A stretch of 64,000 bases of DNA, taken from contig NZ_NJAK01000001.1 in NCBI RefSeq assembly GCF_002632755.1, positions 1,798,001 to 1,862,000 of the forward strand, in the 5' to 3' direction. The stretch is from Xenorhabdus ishibashii. Its GTDB lineage: Bacteria; Pseudomonadota; Gammaproteobacteria; Enterobacterales; Enterobacteriaceae. The position numbers were made by a program, and so were the translations under genes. A model generated the notes under the pieces. The model was not told where the DNA came from, ran no database searches, and saw only the letters and a program-made list of their open reading frames with translations. Within the stretch, counting starts at the first letter, position 1. Each line of letters starts with the position of its first letter. Positions 17,527 through 25,789 of the stretch are shown piece by piece.

Positions 17527-19842
17527 CTAGTGACAGCTATTGTTTGAGCATTCGCAACTGCGATCAGCGGTGTTGTTTAATGTCACAGTGACTCGGCTGC
17601 GTGCGCGGCGTAAGCCAATAACTATCAGAATGTTAAACAGGATCACGGCCAGAATGGTGATCAGGCTACTTTGTGGATGAGCTGAAAACGTTGTGATTTG
17701 ATAAAACAGTGCTGACAGAGAATAAGCGACGTTTAATCCCCACAGAATCGAGAATGTCATCCAGCCACGGCTGGTTTCACGGGCAATGGCTCCCATCACG
17801 GAAACGCAGGGCACGTACAGCAGCACGAAAATCAGGTAACTGTAAGCGGAAATGGCTGAGCCAAATTTAGCGCTCATTGTTCCCATAGAACTGCGATCCA
17901 TATTGCCATCGCCTTTGCTGGCTTCAATCGGGTTAGAAAGTGCACTCAAGGTGAAGGTTTCTTTCAGGCTATCCCACGTTTCGGCGACAGAATCTTTTAG
18001 TTGAGCCAGTAAATTAAATTCATCTGGATTGAATGACTCTTGGGTAATATTTTCTGCGGTATAGAGGGTATTTAGGGTTCCCACAACCACTTCTTTTGCC
18101 ATCGCTCCAGTGATAAGCCCGACGGTTGCTTGCCAGTTATCGGCATGCACACCGATAGGTTGCAAGATAGGTGTGAGCACTTTACTGACGGAGGCCAGCG
18201 CCGATTGGTTGATATTATCAACAGTCTTACCGGAGAAGGAGAAACTGTTCAGGGCACCAATCAACATGCTCGCTGCGACAATCACTTTACCTGCACGTAT
18301 GACAAAACCTTTCAGCCTCTGCCATGTCTGGAGCAGCAGGGTTTTGGCATGGGGAACGTGATAGACCGGCAGTTCCATAACAAATGGCGATGCTTCACCA
18401 CGCATTAGTGTGAACTTGAGTAGCAGCCCTGTCAGGATGGCGATAACAATCCCCAGAATATACAGGGAGAAAACGATGCTCGCCCCACTTTTGCCGAAGA
18501 ACGCAGCAGCAAAGACGGCAAAGATTGCCAGCCTTGCCCCGCAGGACATAAACGGTGCCATCATAATGGTAATCAAGCGTTCACGAGGGGCATCCAGTGT
18601 CCTTGAACCCATCACGGCAGGCACATTACAACCAAAGCCAACAATCAGGGGCACAAAGGATTTACCTGGCAACCCTATGGCTTGCATCAGCCTGTCCATA
18701 ACAAATGCCGCCCGCGCCATGTAGCCGGAATCTTCCAGAAAGGAGAGGAACAGGTACATCATGCCAATTTGAGGAACCAGCGGCAGTACCGTGTTGATGC
18801 CCCCACCAATTCCCTGAGCAAGGAAAACCGTTAACCAATTCGGGAAGTGGAGAGTATGGCCGAGCCATTGCATTCCATCGATGAAAATGGCAGCGGAAGC
18901 ACCGTCGAAGATAGGCTGTAAAGCTCCACCAATATTGATAGCCAGCACAAACATCAGGTACATGACAAACAGGAAGATAGGCAAACCTAACCAGCGGTTC
19001 AGGATAACGGTATCTAACGCTAAGGTCAGTTTGTTTGGTGTGGCTGCGCGGGTATCAATGACCTCCAGACAAATTTCACTGATGGTTTGATAGCGTGAGC
19101 CGGCAATGATGAGATCTGGCTCTTCAATTTGTTGTTTTTGCAAGCGTTCTTTGCTTTCAGCCAGTTGTACGTGAGTCAGGTCGGATACCTCACGGCTGTA
19201 AATATCTCCTTCCAAGACTTGCAAAGTCAGCCAGCGGCGCTGTTGTGGCGTGAATTTTTCTGTGATCTGGCTGGAAAGGTGAGAAATTTCCTGCAATAAC
19301 GCATCAGGATAATTAACCTGTACAAGATGAGATTTTTGTGGGTAATTATCGATGGTTTTTTTGAGAGTATCTATTCCTGTGGCACGGGTTGAAACCAGCG
19401 GGATGACCGGACAGCCAAGGCGTTTCTCCAGTGCCGGAATATCAATATTGATGCGTTGATTCTGGGCGATATCCAACATGTTCAGTGCAATGATGCAGGG
19501 AACCCCCAGTTCAATCAATTGCAGTGAGAGATAAAGGTTACGTTCCAGATTAGAAGCATCAACAACATTGATCAGCATATCCGCTTCACCACTGAGAATA
19601 TAGTGGCAGGCGATTTGCTCATCAATAGAAGTCTGCTCAGAAATGGTGGTAAGTGAATAAGTGCCAGGGAGGTCGACAAGTTCGACCTGATGGTTATCGG
19701 TAGTAAAGTGGCCGGTTTTGCGTTCTACAGTAACGCCAGCCCAGTTTCCCACTCGTTGATGGGAGCCTGTAAGCTGGTTAAAAAGCGTCGTTTTGCCGGC
19801 ATTGGGATTACCAATCAGGCCTATAGTTAATTGTTTCATCAT
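17527..19842 (-). CDS. feoB: Ferrous iron permease FeoB
   Basis: GTP-dependent Fe(II) importer of the inner membrane. The N-terminal G domain has GNPNAGKTTLF (G1), DLPGTYSL (G3) and NMLD (G4). A long polytopic domain follows with two Gate-type repeats, and the tail is cysteine-rich (CECSNNSC). The start is one of two adjacent ATGs (19842 or 19839) behind AGAAAG. It is about 771 residues long, a normal size. The operon is feoABC. Confidence 0.97.
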   Translation of the reverse strand: MMKQLTIGLIGNPNAGKTTLFNQLTGSHQRVGNWAGVTVERKTGHFTTDNHQVELVDLPGTYSLTTISEQTSIDEQIACHYILSGEADMLINVVDASNLERNLYLSLQLIELGVPCIIALNMLDIAQNQRINIDIPALEKRLGCPVIPLVSTRATGIDTLKKTIDNYPQKSHLVQVNYPDALLQEISHLSSQITEKFTPQQRRWLTLQVLEGDIYSREVSDLTHVQLAESKERLQKQQIEEPDLIIAGSRYQTISEICLEVIDTRAATPNKLTLALDTVILNRWLGLPIFLFVMYLMFVLAINIGGALQPIFDGASAAIFIDGMQWLGHTLHFPNWLTVFLAQGIGGGINTVLPLVPQIGMMYLFLSFLEDSGYMARAAFVMDRLMQAIGLPGKSFVPLIVGFGCNVPAVMGSRTLDAPRERLITIMMAPFMSCGARLAIFAVFAAAFFGKSGASIVFSLYILGIVIAILTGLLLKFTLMRGEASPFVMELPVYHVPHAKTLLLQTWQRLKGFVIRAGKVIVAASMLIGALNSFSFSGKTVDNINQSALASVSKVLTPILQPIGVHADNWQATVGLITGAMAKEVVVGTLNTLYTAENITQESFNPDEFNLLAQLKDSVAETWDSLKETFTLSALSNPIEASKGDGNMDRSSMGTMSAKFGSAISAYSYLIFVLLYVPCVSVMGAIARETSRGWMTFSILWGLNVAYSLSALFYQITTFSAHPQSSLITILAVILFNILIVIGLRRARSRVTVTLNNTADRSCECSNNSCH

Positions 19843-19965
19843 ACTTTCTGCCAATCAGTAAAGCGAATTTCGTACCTTAGCTATACGTTCAGTACTCTGG
19901 TTCTATCGGGTTATAAAAAGTGTATGGAAGATGGTTATTCTGAACCAAATCGTCTTAGAGCTTTG

Positions 19966-20193
19966 TTAATTCAGATCTTCATGCAACATAAGAAATGCTA
20001 AGTCTTGTTTACGAAGGGTAAGGCTAACTCTGCGTGTTTCGATTTGTATTGGATCGCCCAATGGAGCGAAGCGAATGACCTGAAATGTTGAGCCAGGTAA
20101 CATACCGAGTGACAATAATTTTTGTCGGTAAGCTGGGGTAATTTCTGGAGAAAATCCCAGAATTTTATACCTACGTTCTGGAATAAGAACCAT
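19966..20193 (-). CDS. feoA: Ferrous iron transport protein FeoA
   Basis: SH3-like cytosolic partner of FeoB, 75 residues, with the typical [16 protein letters not shown] segment. It is first in the operon. The DNA upstream carries an FNR box and a Fur-like site. In E. coli the other neighbour is tex; here a 12.5 kb accessory island lies in between. Confidence 0.95.
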   Translation of the reverse strand: MVLIPERRYKILGFSPEITPAYRQKLLSLGMLPGSTFQVIRFAPLGDPIQIETRRVSLTLRKQDLAFLMLHEDLN

Positions 20194-20299
20194 ATAAATC
20201 TCCGCTCTAACTGAAAAAATAAGTGATTATAAGAATTATTATCCTCAATAACGGGAGAACCACAAGAAAAAAGTATGGTAATTACTCTGAATTATAATT

Positions 20300-20318
20300 G
20301 CTAATGATAATAATACGC
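20300..20318 (-). promoter_or_regulatory. Candidate Fur box upstream of feoA
   Basis: GCTAATGATAATAATACGC contains the core TAATGATAAT of the Fur 19-mer, about two thirds identical to the consensus. It is about 110 bp upstream of feoA, a sensible position for iron repression of Fe(II) uptake. Confidence 0.6.
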
Positions 20319-20361
20319 AACTGCGATGTCAGCTATTTATATTGGATAAGATGGGAATGAA

Positions 20362-20375
20362 TTGATATTTATCAA
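20362..20375. promoter_or_regulatory. FNR box upstream of feoA
   Basis: TTGATATTTATCAA is a perfect TTGAT-N4-ATCAA FNR site about 170 bp before feoA. Anaerobic activation of feo by FNR is known in E. coli. Confidence 0.75.
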
Positions 20376-20559
20376 ATTAATGGTGGTTTTATTGAAAATA
20401 AGTCATTATCAAAATTATTTAATATTTGGAAAAATTCTTTATTGATAATCTATGTTAATGAATAGGACTTGTTGATTTTTATTTCATTAGTAATTTAACA
20501 AATTATTGGCTTGAATTAGCTTTTTGGAGGATAAATCAGTTCATTTAATGGGATGCAGT

Positions 20560-20664
20560 CATATAGCCACAAATACGCATTAATATCTGGCTTAACATGA
20601 TAAAATCTGTTTACTCTCAGAATGAATAACCTGTTGGGTTGTAAATTCAAAATTTACTGCTGAT
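20560..20664. repeat. 105-bp imperfect direct repeat, copy A
   Basis: Aligns without gaps to 21521-21625 at roughly 70 percent identity; the best-conserved part is TGTAAATTCAAAATTTACTG. It lies beyond the terminator of the lone Ig-domain gene; copy B lies just upstream of that gene. Confidence 0.75.
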
Positions 20665-20931
20665 ATTTTCCTAAATGCACAATGCAGTGATAATAACCCC
20701 TATTGAGATCGTAAATATTATTTTTAATGGTAATATAATTATTTAAAGTGTGATTCATTTTATTTTGTCTAAAAAAATTAAAACAGATAAGATAATTAAG
20801 ATAAAAATTCACATATTAAAATTAAATCAACTTATCACACAAACAGAACATATATCATATTGGCATAAAAAAAATACTCAATAATTCGAACCAATGATAA
20901 AGCAATATTCTTTGTGATAGAAACTATAACA

Positions 20932-20959
20932 GACTCGGTTTTTTAATAAAAACCGAGTC
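20932..20959 (-). terminator. Hairpin ending the Ig-domain gene
   Basis: Arms GACTCGGTTTTT / AAAAACCGAGTC form a strong stem downstream of the 21006-21416 gene. A similar stem follows the intimin gene. Confidence 0.65.
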
Positions 20960-21005
20960 TACATTTACGTGATAATAAATCAGTTTGAACAGTAACTTTC
21001 TTTAA

Positions 21006-21416
21006 CTATTTGACGAATTCTACCTGTTTCTGCACAGGTTTTATTCCTGAGCCTTCCACAGAGGCCTCTATTGTGTATATTCCAATTTGAGTTTGGTGCT
21101 TGTTAAGCCTAAGATACGGTGTAAAGAAAATCACACCATGACTATCGGTTAATGTATCACCACTCTCATCAGCATTGGTGTATACCTGAGGTTTGCCATC
21201 CTCTCCCAATACGGGGTTTCCCTGTGGATCGGTTACGCTCAATTTAATTCTCTTGTTAGATATTTCTTTAATATTATTATCTATATTTGTAACGTTGACT
21301 CTTATAGTATAAATCCCAGTCGCCGGTACTGGGCCTTTTGGATACGTTTTAATTTCCACATTGAGATCCGATGTGGAATCTAGCACCTGTTTTTCTTGCT
21401 GATTAACGTTAGACAT
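21006..21416 (-). CDS. Stand-alone bacterial Ig-like domain protein
   Basis: Protein of about 136 residues made essentially of one immunoglobulin-like (Big_1/invasin-type) domain. It shows a GPVPATGIYTIRVNV strand and TDPQGNPVLGEDGKP, both resembling the Ig repeats of the adjacent intimin. The start MSNVNQQ at 21416 has a GAGG upstream. There is no signal peptide or anchor, so it is either cytosolic, exported another way, or a detached fragment of a duplicated intimin 3' end. The repeat and hairpin around it also have copies beside the intimin gene, which supports duplication. Function unknown. Confidence 0.7.
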   Translation of the reverse strand: MSNVNQQEKQVLDSTSDLNVEIKTYPKGPVPATGIYTIRVNVTNIDNNIKEISNKRIKLSVTDPQGNPVLGEDGKPQVYTNADESGDTLTDSHGVIFFTPYLRLNKHQTQIGIYTIEASVEGSGIKPVQKQVEFVK

Positions 21417-21520
21417 AAACACCTCGCTGATCTTCATTAAAGTTTAAGGTTATTTCATCCTACGACTAAATCGCCAAACTATATTGCTTAAGTTAAATCT
21501 TTATAGCAATAAGCGGTAAT

Positions 21521-21625
21521 CATATAGCAATGAATACACACTAAAATCGGGTTTAGCATAATAAAATCTCTCTATTCGTCGAGTGAGTGATGCGCTGGCG
21601 TGTAAATTCAAAGTTTACTGCTAAT
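21521..21625. repeat. 105-bp imperfect direct repeat, copy B
   Basis: Partner of 20560-20664, with an offset of 961 bp. It lies upstream of the lone Ig-domain gene and downstream of the intimin gene. Confidence 0.75.
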
Positions 21626-21711
21626 TCATCGGCGTTTTATTTAAGAGAGGAAATTACTTTGAAATAAGCGGCTATGCAGAAAACACTGTGTTTCAGAAAA
21701 TGAAACAGACC

Positions 21712-21737
21712 CGGCTTTTTGCTGAACCTAAAAAGCC
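21712..21737 (-). terminator. Hairpin ending the intimin gene
   Basis: GGCTTTTT / AAAAAGCC arms around a 9-nt loop. The flanks resemble the stem at 20932-20959, including the shared CCGAG and TACATTTAC segments. Confidence 0.6.
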
Positions 21738-21794
21738 GAGCCTACATTTACATGATGATAAAATAACTGTCCTTAAGCAAAGTTAAAATTAAAG

Positions 21795-24700
21795 TTAGTT
21801 AAAATCTGCTTGTTGGCCGGTTTCTGAACAGCTCGAGATCGGTTCTACCTTTTCCTTTGTATCTATGGCAACACATACTTGAATGTTTTCTGCCACAGCA
21901 CTCTTCACATGAACTTGCAACTTTCCAGGAGTCTTTTCGGCGTCCTCTATAGGTGCAAACGTCACGAGCTTGCCCGTTGACGACCAGTTAATAGGAACAT
22001 AACCCAGCGTGCCTTTTAGCGCATTTTTAAAAAGTTTTCCATCAGGACCAGTTATCGTTGCAGTATATATATAATACTGCTGTCCATCCGCCTTAATTTT
22101 ACCCACTGGCGGGTTTTGGCCGGTCCGTACGGGATTACTGATCTTTGGCCATGCGAAATGCATCGTCAAAGGTTGCGTTGTTCCTATGCCATCCACTGAA
22201 GCCGTTACTATAACGTCTTGAGCAGTATAACTGGTCAATGTTGTGGTAGCTTTACCACTTGGATTGGTTGTGCTACTTGGGGATATTTTTACCGCGCTTG
22301 GGTTATCAGTGTTATCAATCTTTGTATGCCAGTTAACTGTCTTATTATGCAACGGGTTACCCTCACTATCTGTAACGGTGACTGTCAGGTTATAAGTGCT
22401 ATTTACCGCTATAGGGCCTGGTAAGTCCGATATTATTGGCGATATCTCTGCTGGTCCGAAATCTACCGTATACGTTGGTGATTGAACTGGCTTATGTTTC
22501 CCAAGCTGAAGTGAAACCACTACATCCCCTGTGTATGCCTTAGTACTGGTGATGATTGCCTTTAAGTTTCCTTTGCTATCTGTTTTAGTATCTGGGATGA
22601 GTATTATTCCATTTTTACTGGCGTCTGATGGTTTATCTATCTTCCAATGTGCATCACTAATGACCGAACCCTCTTTAACGGGTTTGCCATCAACACCCAG
22701 GATAGTCGCCATAAATTGATATTGTTGGTAATTATCGGCCGATAAGGACTTTAATTTCTCGGACGTAATACCAGCCTGATCAATACTGTAATCTTGGGTA
22801 TCTGTAGTAAAGGTCACTTTGGTTTGTGCAGAAACAGCGGAATGACCTTCAATGGAAAGTGAAACTATCACATCTTTCATTTCCTTTTTACTGCTCAATT
22901 TTGCCGTTAATTCCCCATCCGTAGTCGTTGTATCTCCGTTAGTTGTAAATTTAATATCCGGATCGGTGATGCTCACTTCCTTACCATTCTGAGTAATTTT
23001 CCATGTCACATTGGCGATTTTCTGGTTTTTCACTGGATTGTTATTACCATCTAACACCACAGCACTGTAGGTATAAGCCTGGGAACCATTGGCTATCAGT
23101 GATGGTACTGCCGGTGAAACTTCAACTTTATTGACGTGGAAACTGGCTAGGTTTTCACCAAAGCTAACTTCGCCCACTAATTCTGGAGGCTGGCTATCTA
23201 TTTGCAGGTAGACTTTGACATCTTTATATGGTTGTGTACTCACTAAGACCGGTTTTTGTTTGAAACGCCCGTTTTCATCAAGAACCACAGAATCCGACGT
23301 TCCCCAATCAAGTAACTTCAACCCATTCTCTGGGCCGATTTTAGGATCGGTTATCCACTGAACATGATTGATGGTGACATTTTTTATCGGTGCATTAGCG
23401 GCCGTATCAAAGGTAATCACAGGGTCAAACGTATATCCGTCCTTTTGATCTCCTGTCGCAGGTAATGGTCCTGCTGGAGTAAAGTTAGCTCCTTCCTGTT
23501 TTTTCAGCATAAACGGCCTGACAATGACACGCATTTCAGCAGGCGCTGATTTTTGGTTATTTTCCCATTCAGCAACAGCATAAATGGGGTAATTGTTATT
23601 TTGGTTATCGCCAGATAAATAGGTTGGCAGGGTAACGTTGATGGTGTTGCCGGTCTTGGAAGAGAGTTTCCCACCGTGTTGTTCAAAATCTTTGTTGGTT
23701 GCCCAATGGATCTGCTTAAGCGGAGACTCAGAAGAGAACTTGGCGGTAATATCCTGCTGACTTCCACTATAGCCGGTGATAACCTCCGGCAGCGACAATT
23801 GAGCGGCTGGCTTTGCCTGATGCTCAAGCACGATATGGTTATTTCTTTCTACCAGATCATAACGGCTGCCCGCTAATGTCCTTGCCGTCGCCACGTTTTC
23901 TGGCGATAACTGCACACTCAGGGGAACACCCAATCTATAGCTTAAGTTCGCCAAAAACTGTGTTTCGTTGTGCCCGTTTCCTTGTTTATAATCCACACCC
24001 AGAGTAAATAGCGGAACTGGGGTGTAAGACAGCCCTAATGTAGCCAGGACGGGGTTTTTCTGTTTGGTGTCACGATCGAATAAAGTAACCTCATCGCCAA
24101 AATATTGCTCATAAGTCAGCTTGGCGCCCAGATTAGGGTAAGCAGGTAAGAAAAACTCTCCACTAATGTCAAAACCGTTAGCGGGGCGTTCGTAATAACC
24201 GACAAAATCCCGTGAGTTTTTCCAGTTACTGACACGAAAATAGGTATTAGCAGCCAGTTTAATGTTGTCTGCCCACATTTCTCCGCCCAGCCCAAGACGC
24301 TGGTTTTTGTCCGTCAGGTCATTGTCATAAAAGGTATTCAGGCCATACATCCAGTCCTGATAGAAATAACGTCCACCCAGCCCCAAGTTTATGGTATCCC
24401 TGCTGTCTTTGTTGCGATAGCCAAGTTGGGAAAAGAACAGCCAATCCGCTTTATTATCATAAAGTGGCAGTAAAAGCTCGATTGAGCTGTTTTTTCGTGA
24501 TCCCTTTTTATCCAATCCAAAATTAATTCTGGCGGTACCAAACTGGGATAACCATTTTTGTGCTTCAGACGTTACCAGGCCGTTAACTTGCCCTACCGCA
24601 TAGGATTTGGCTTTTTCGGCCAATTCTGAAGGCGAGGATGACAGTAAACTACCGGCCATTTGGAGGTTTTTAGCAATAAAATATTGTGTATCAGCATTTG

Positions 24701-24944
24701 AAGTGTGATTGTTTTCTTTTACGCTATTTTTTTTATGCGTATCCGAATTCAGATATTGTTTATCTGAACCATTCATTCGCGCGCCGATATTATCGTTCTC
24801 ATCTGCTTTTTTCGTAGACCCTTCAGTTTTAAGCCCCCCCTCTGCAAAGGAATTCGTTATTGTATAGGGTACTAATAACGTGTAAAGAAAAAAGAGTAAA
24901 AATATGACCTTACCAATATATGATAACATATTCATATACCTCAT
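21795..24944 (-). CDS. Intimin/invasin-like inverse autotransporter adhesin
   Basis: Outer-membrane adhesin (1,049 residues). A hydrophobic signal segment (about residues 10-34) is followed by a linker and the intimin-type beta-barrel, about residues 130-340, with TARINFGLDKKG, GLGGRYFYQDWMYG and LSYRLGVPLSVQLSPENVA. Then comes LAGSRYDLVERNN and roughly five tandem Ig-like domains, with recurring GNPV/GKPV turns, running to the C-terminus. There is no C-type lectin cap. The barrel is expected to sit in the outer membrane with the Ig rod outside, binding host cells or matrix. Starts at 24944, 24935 (GAGG close by) or 24929 are all possible. Confidence 0.9.
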   Translation of the reverse strand: MRYMNMLSYIGKVIFLLFFLYTLLVPYTITNSFAEGGLKTEGSTKKADENDNIGARMNGSDKQYLNSDTHKKNSVKENNHTSNADTQYFIAKNLQMAGSLLSSSPSELAEKAKSYAVGQVNGLVTSEAQKWLSQFGTARINFGLDKKGSRKNSSIELLLPLYDNKADWLFFSQLGYRNKDSRDTINLGLGGRYFYQDWMYGLNTFYDNDLTDKNQRLGLGGEMWADNIKLAANTYFRVSNWKNSRDFVGYYERPANGFDISGEFFLPAYPNLGAKLTYEQYFGDEVTLFDRDTKQKNPVLATLGLSYTPVPLFTLGVDYKQGNGHNETQFLANLSYRLGVPLSVQLSPENVATARTLAGSRYDLVERNNHIVLEHQAKPAAQLSLPEVITGYSGSQQDITAKFSSESPLKQIHWATNKDFEQHGGKLSSKTGNTINVTLPTYLSGDNQNNNYPIYAVAEWENNQKSAPAEMRVIVRPFMLKKQEGANFTPAGPLPATGDQKDGYTFDPVITFDTAANAPIKNVTINHVQWITDPKIGPENGLKLLDWGTSDSVVLDENGRFKQKPVLVSTQPYKDVKVYLQIDSQPPELVGEVSFGENLASFHVNKVEVSPAVPSLIANGSQAYTYSAVVLDGNNNPVKNQKIANVTWKITQNGKEVSITDPDIKFTTNGDTTTTDGELTAKLSSKKEMKDVIVSLSIEGHSAVSAQTKVTFTTDTQDYSIDQAGITSEKLKSLSADNYQQYQFMATILGVDGKPVKEGSVISDAHWKIDKPSDASKNGIILIPDTKTDSKGNLKAIITSTKAYTGDVVVSLQLGKHKPVQSPTYTVDFGPAEISPIISDLPGPIAVNSTYNLTVTVTDSEGNPLHNKTVNWHTKIDNTDNPSAVKISPSSTTNPSGKATTTLTSYTAQDVIVTASVDGIGTTQPLTMHFAWPKISNPVRTGQNPPVGKIKADGQQYYIYTATITGPDGKLFKNALKGTLGYVPINWSSTGKLVTFAPIEDAEKTPGKLQVHVKSAVAENIQVCVAIDTKEKVEPISSCSETGQQADFN

Positions 24945-25014
24945 ATTAAATAATATGGATGTAACCCTATTATTATAATAGTAATGTGTTTTTTTATTTT
25001 TTTATTTTTTTGCT

Positions 25015-25050
25015 ATTAAAAATAATTATCACGTGATAACTATTTTTAAT
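25015..25050. repeat. 36-bp near-perfect palindrome upstream of the intimin gene
   Basis: Two 18-nt arms with one mismatch and no loop; the centre is the perfect 14-mer TTATCACGTGATAA. It lies 70-105 bp before the intimin start. It could be an operator or a cruciform-forming element. A T-rich tract (24988-25010) separates it from the gene. Confidence 0.7.
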
Positions 25051-25140
25051 GACTTAAGGCACTGATGGTTTTAGCTAAGGATGTATCAAGGAAGGAATAA
25101 AAAATTAAGCGACTTTAGGCTAAATGAGATTTTTAAAAAA

Positions 25141-25255
25141 TTATCAATTCATGATATTGAGATTGCGTTAAATGCAATTAGAGAAATATAAAGTGCTTTC
25201 GGATAATATTAATATGCTTGGATTCACATATTAAATGGTTAGATTAAATATCAAA
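25141..25255 (+). repeat. Duplicated 3' end of the PLP-enzyme gene plus partial IS end
   Basis: 25141-25215 matches 31388-31462 with two mismatches in 75 bp, and 25229-25255 matches 31492-31518 with one mismatch in 27 bp. The first block encodes the last 16 residues of the PLP enzyme (LSIHDIEIALNAIREI) and its stop; the second is the inner part of the IS1-like end. It is therefore a fragment of the right boundary of the cassette placed at its left. Confidence 0.9.
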
Positions 25256-25511
25256 TATACCTAAATGCTAAGCCCATTGGGTATAAGAACATTGGAATAT
25301 AATGGATTATTTATCTTGGATTTACATACTAAATTAATAATTACAATATTAAATTTATAGAAATATTATTTATAGCATTAGGCTTAATCTAAAGTAAAAA
25401 ATAAATTTTATTATAATGTTAATTTTTTATGTCCTTGTTGCATTTTCGTGTCTTGTTTGTTATTTTGTTTTTTGCTCTATAACTTAGTATTTGTTTAATG
25501 AAACACTAATA

Positions 25512-25543
25512 AATATTTAGTTGTGAAACTATAACTAAATATT
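25512..25543. promoter_or_regulatory. Inverted repeat upstream of the cassette
   Basis: Perfect 11-bp arms AATATTTAGTT / AACTAAATATT around a 10-nt loop, about 250 bp before the desaturase start. It could be an operator or a weak terminator for leftward or rightward transcripts. Confidence 0.5.
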
Positions 25544-25659
25544 GAATATTTTGGTTTGTATTGATATCTGGAATTATAGTTTTTTAAGAGTGATTATATC
25601 TTTGTGTGAAATTTTATTTAATGTAGATAATTGTAATTTGCCTTTTAAGTAAATGTTTG

Positions 25660-25671
25660 TAGTTATAACTA
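25660..25671. promoter_or_regulatory. Palindrome TAGTTATAACTA upstream of the cassette
   Basis: Perfect 12-bp palindrome sharing the TAGTT/AACTA ends with the inverted repeat at 25512-25543. It may be a second binding site for the same regulator. It lies 119 bp before the first gene. Confidence 0.4.
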
Positions 25672-25789
25672 TACATCTAATTTTGCAGTGGAATTGTATG
25701 CGCTAGTAAAAATAAAATGAGGTTTTTATCAGTGCAAATATATTATCAATGTCATGGTGTGATTTTTACTTAGTAAAAAAGGGGAGATT

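Larger units (their letters stand above)
20194..21005. other. Long AT-rich intergenic region upstream of feoA
   Basis: About 810 bp without a convincing gene. It holds the feo promoter with Fur-like and FNR sites, one copy of a 105-bp repeat (20560-20664), and a hairpin ending the Ig-domain transcription unit. The remainder is low-complexity AT-rich DNA. Confidence 0.6.
21438..21794. other. Intergenic region with repeat copy B
   Basis: About 357 bp between the intimin and the Ig-domain gene, both on the minus strand. It contains the second copy of the 105-bp repeat and the hairpin after the intimin gene. No gene seen. Confidence 0.6.
24945..25789. other. AT-rich gene-free region upstream of the biosynthetic cassette
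   Basis: About 845 bp with no gene. From left to right it contains the intimin promoter region, a 36-bp palindrome, a duplicated fragment of the PLP-enzyme 3' end with part of an IS end, and two inverted repeats that may regulate the cassette. T-rich runs are frequent. Confidence 0.65.

Noticed and set aside
20194..25789. CRISPR array in the repeat-rich AT region
   Set aside because: Repeats are only two copies, imperfect and 105 bp long; no regular short repeats with spacers and no cas genes.
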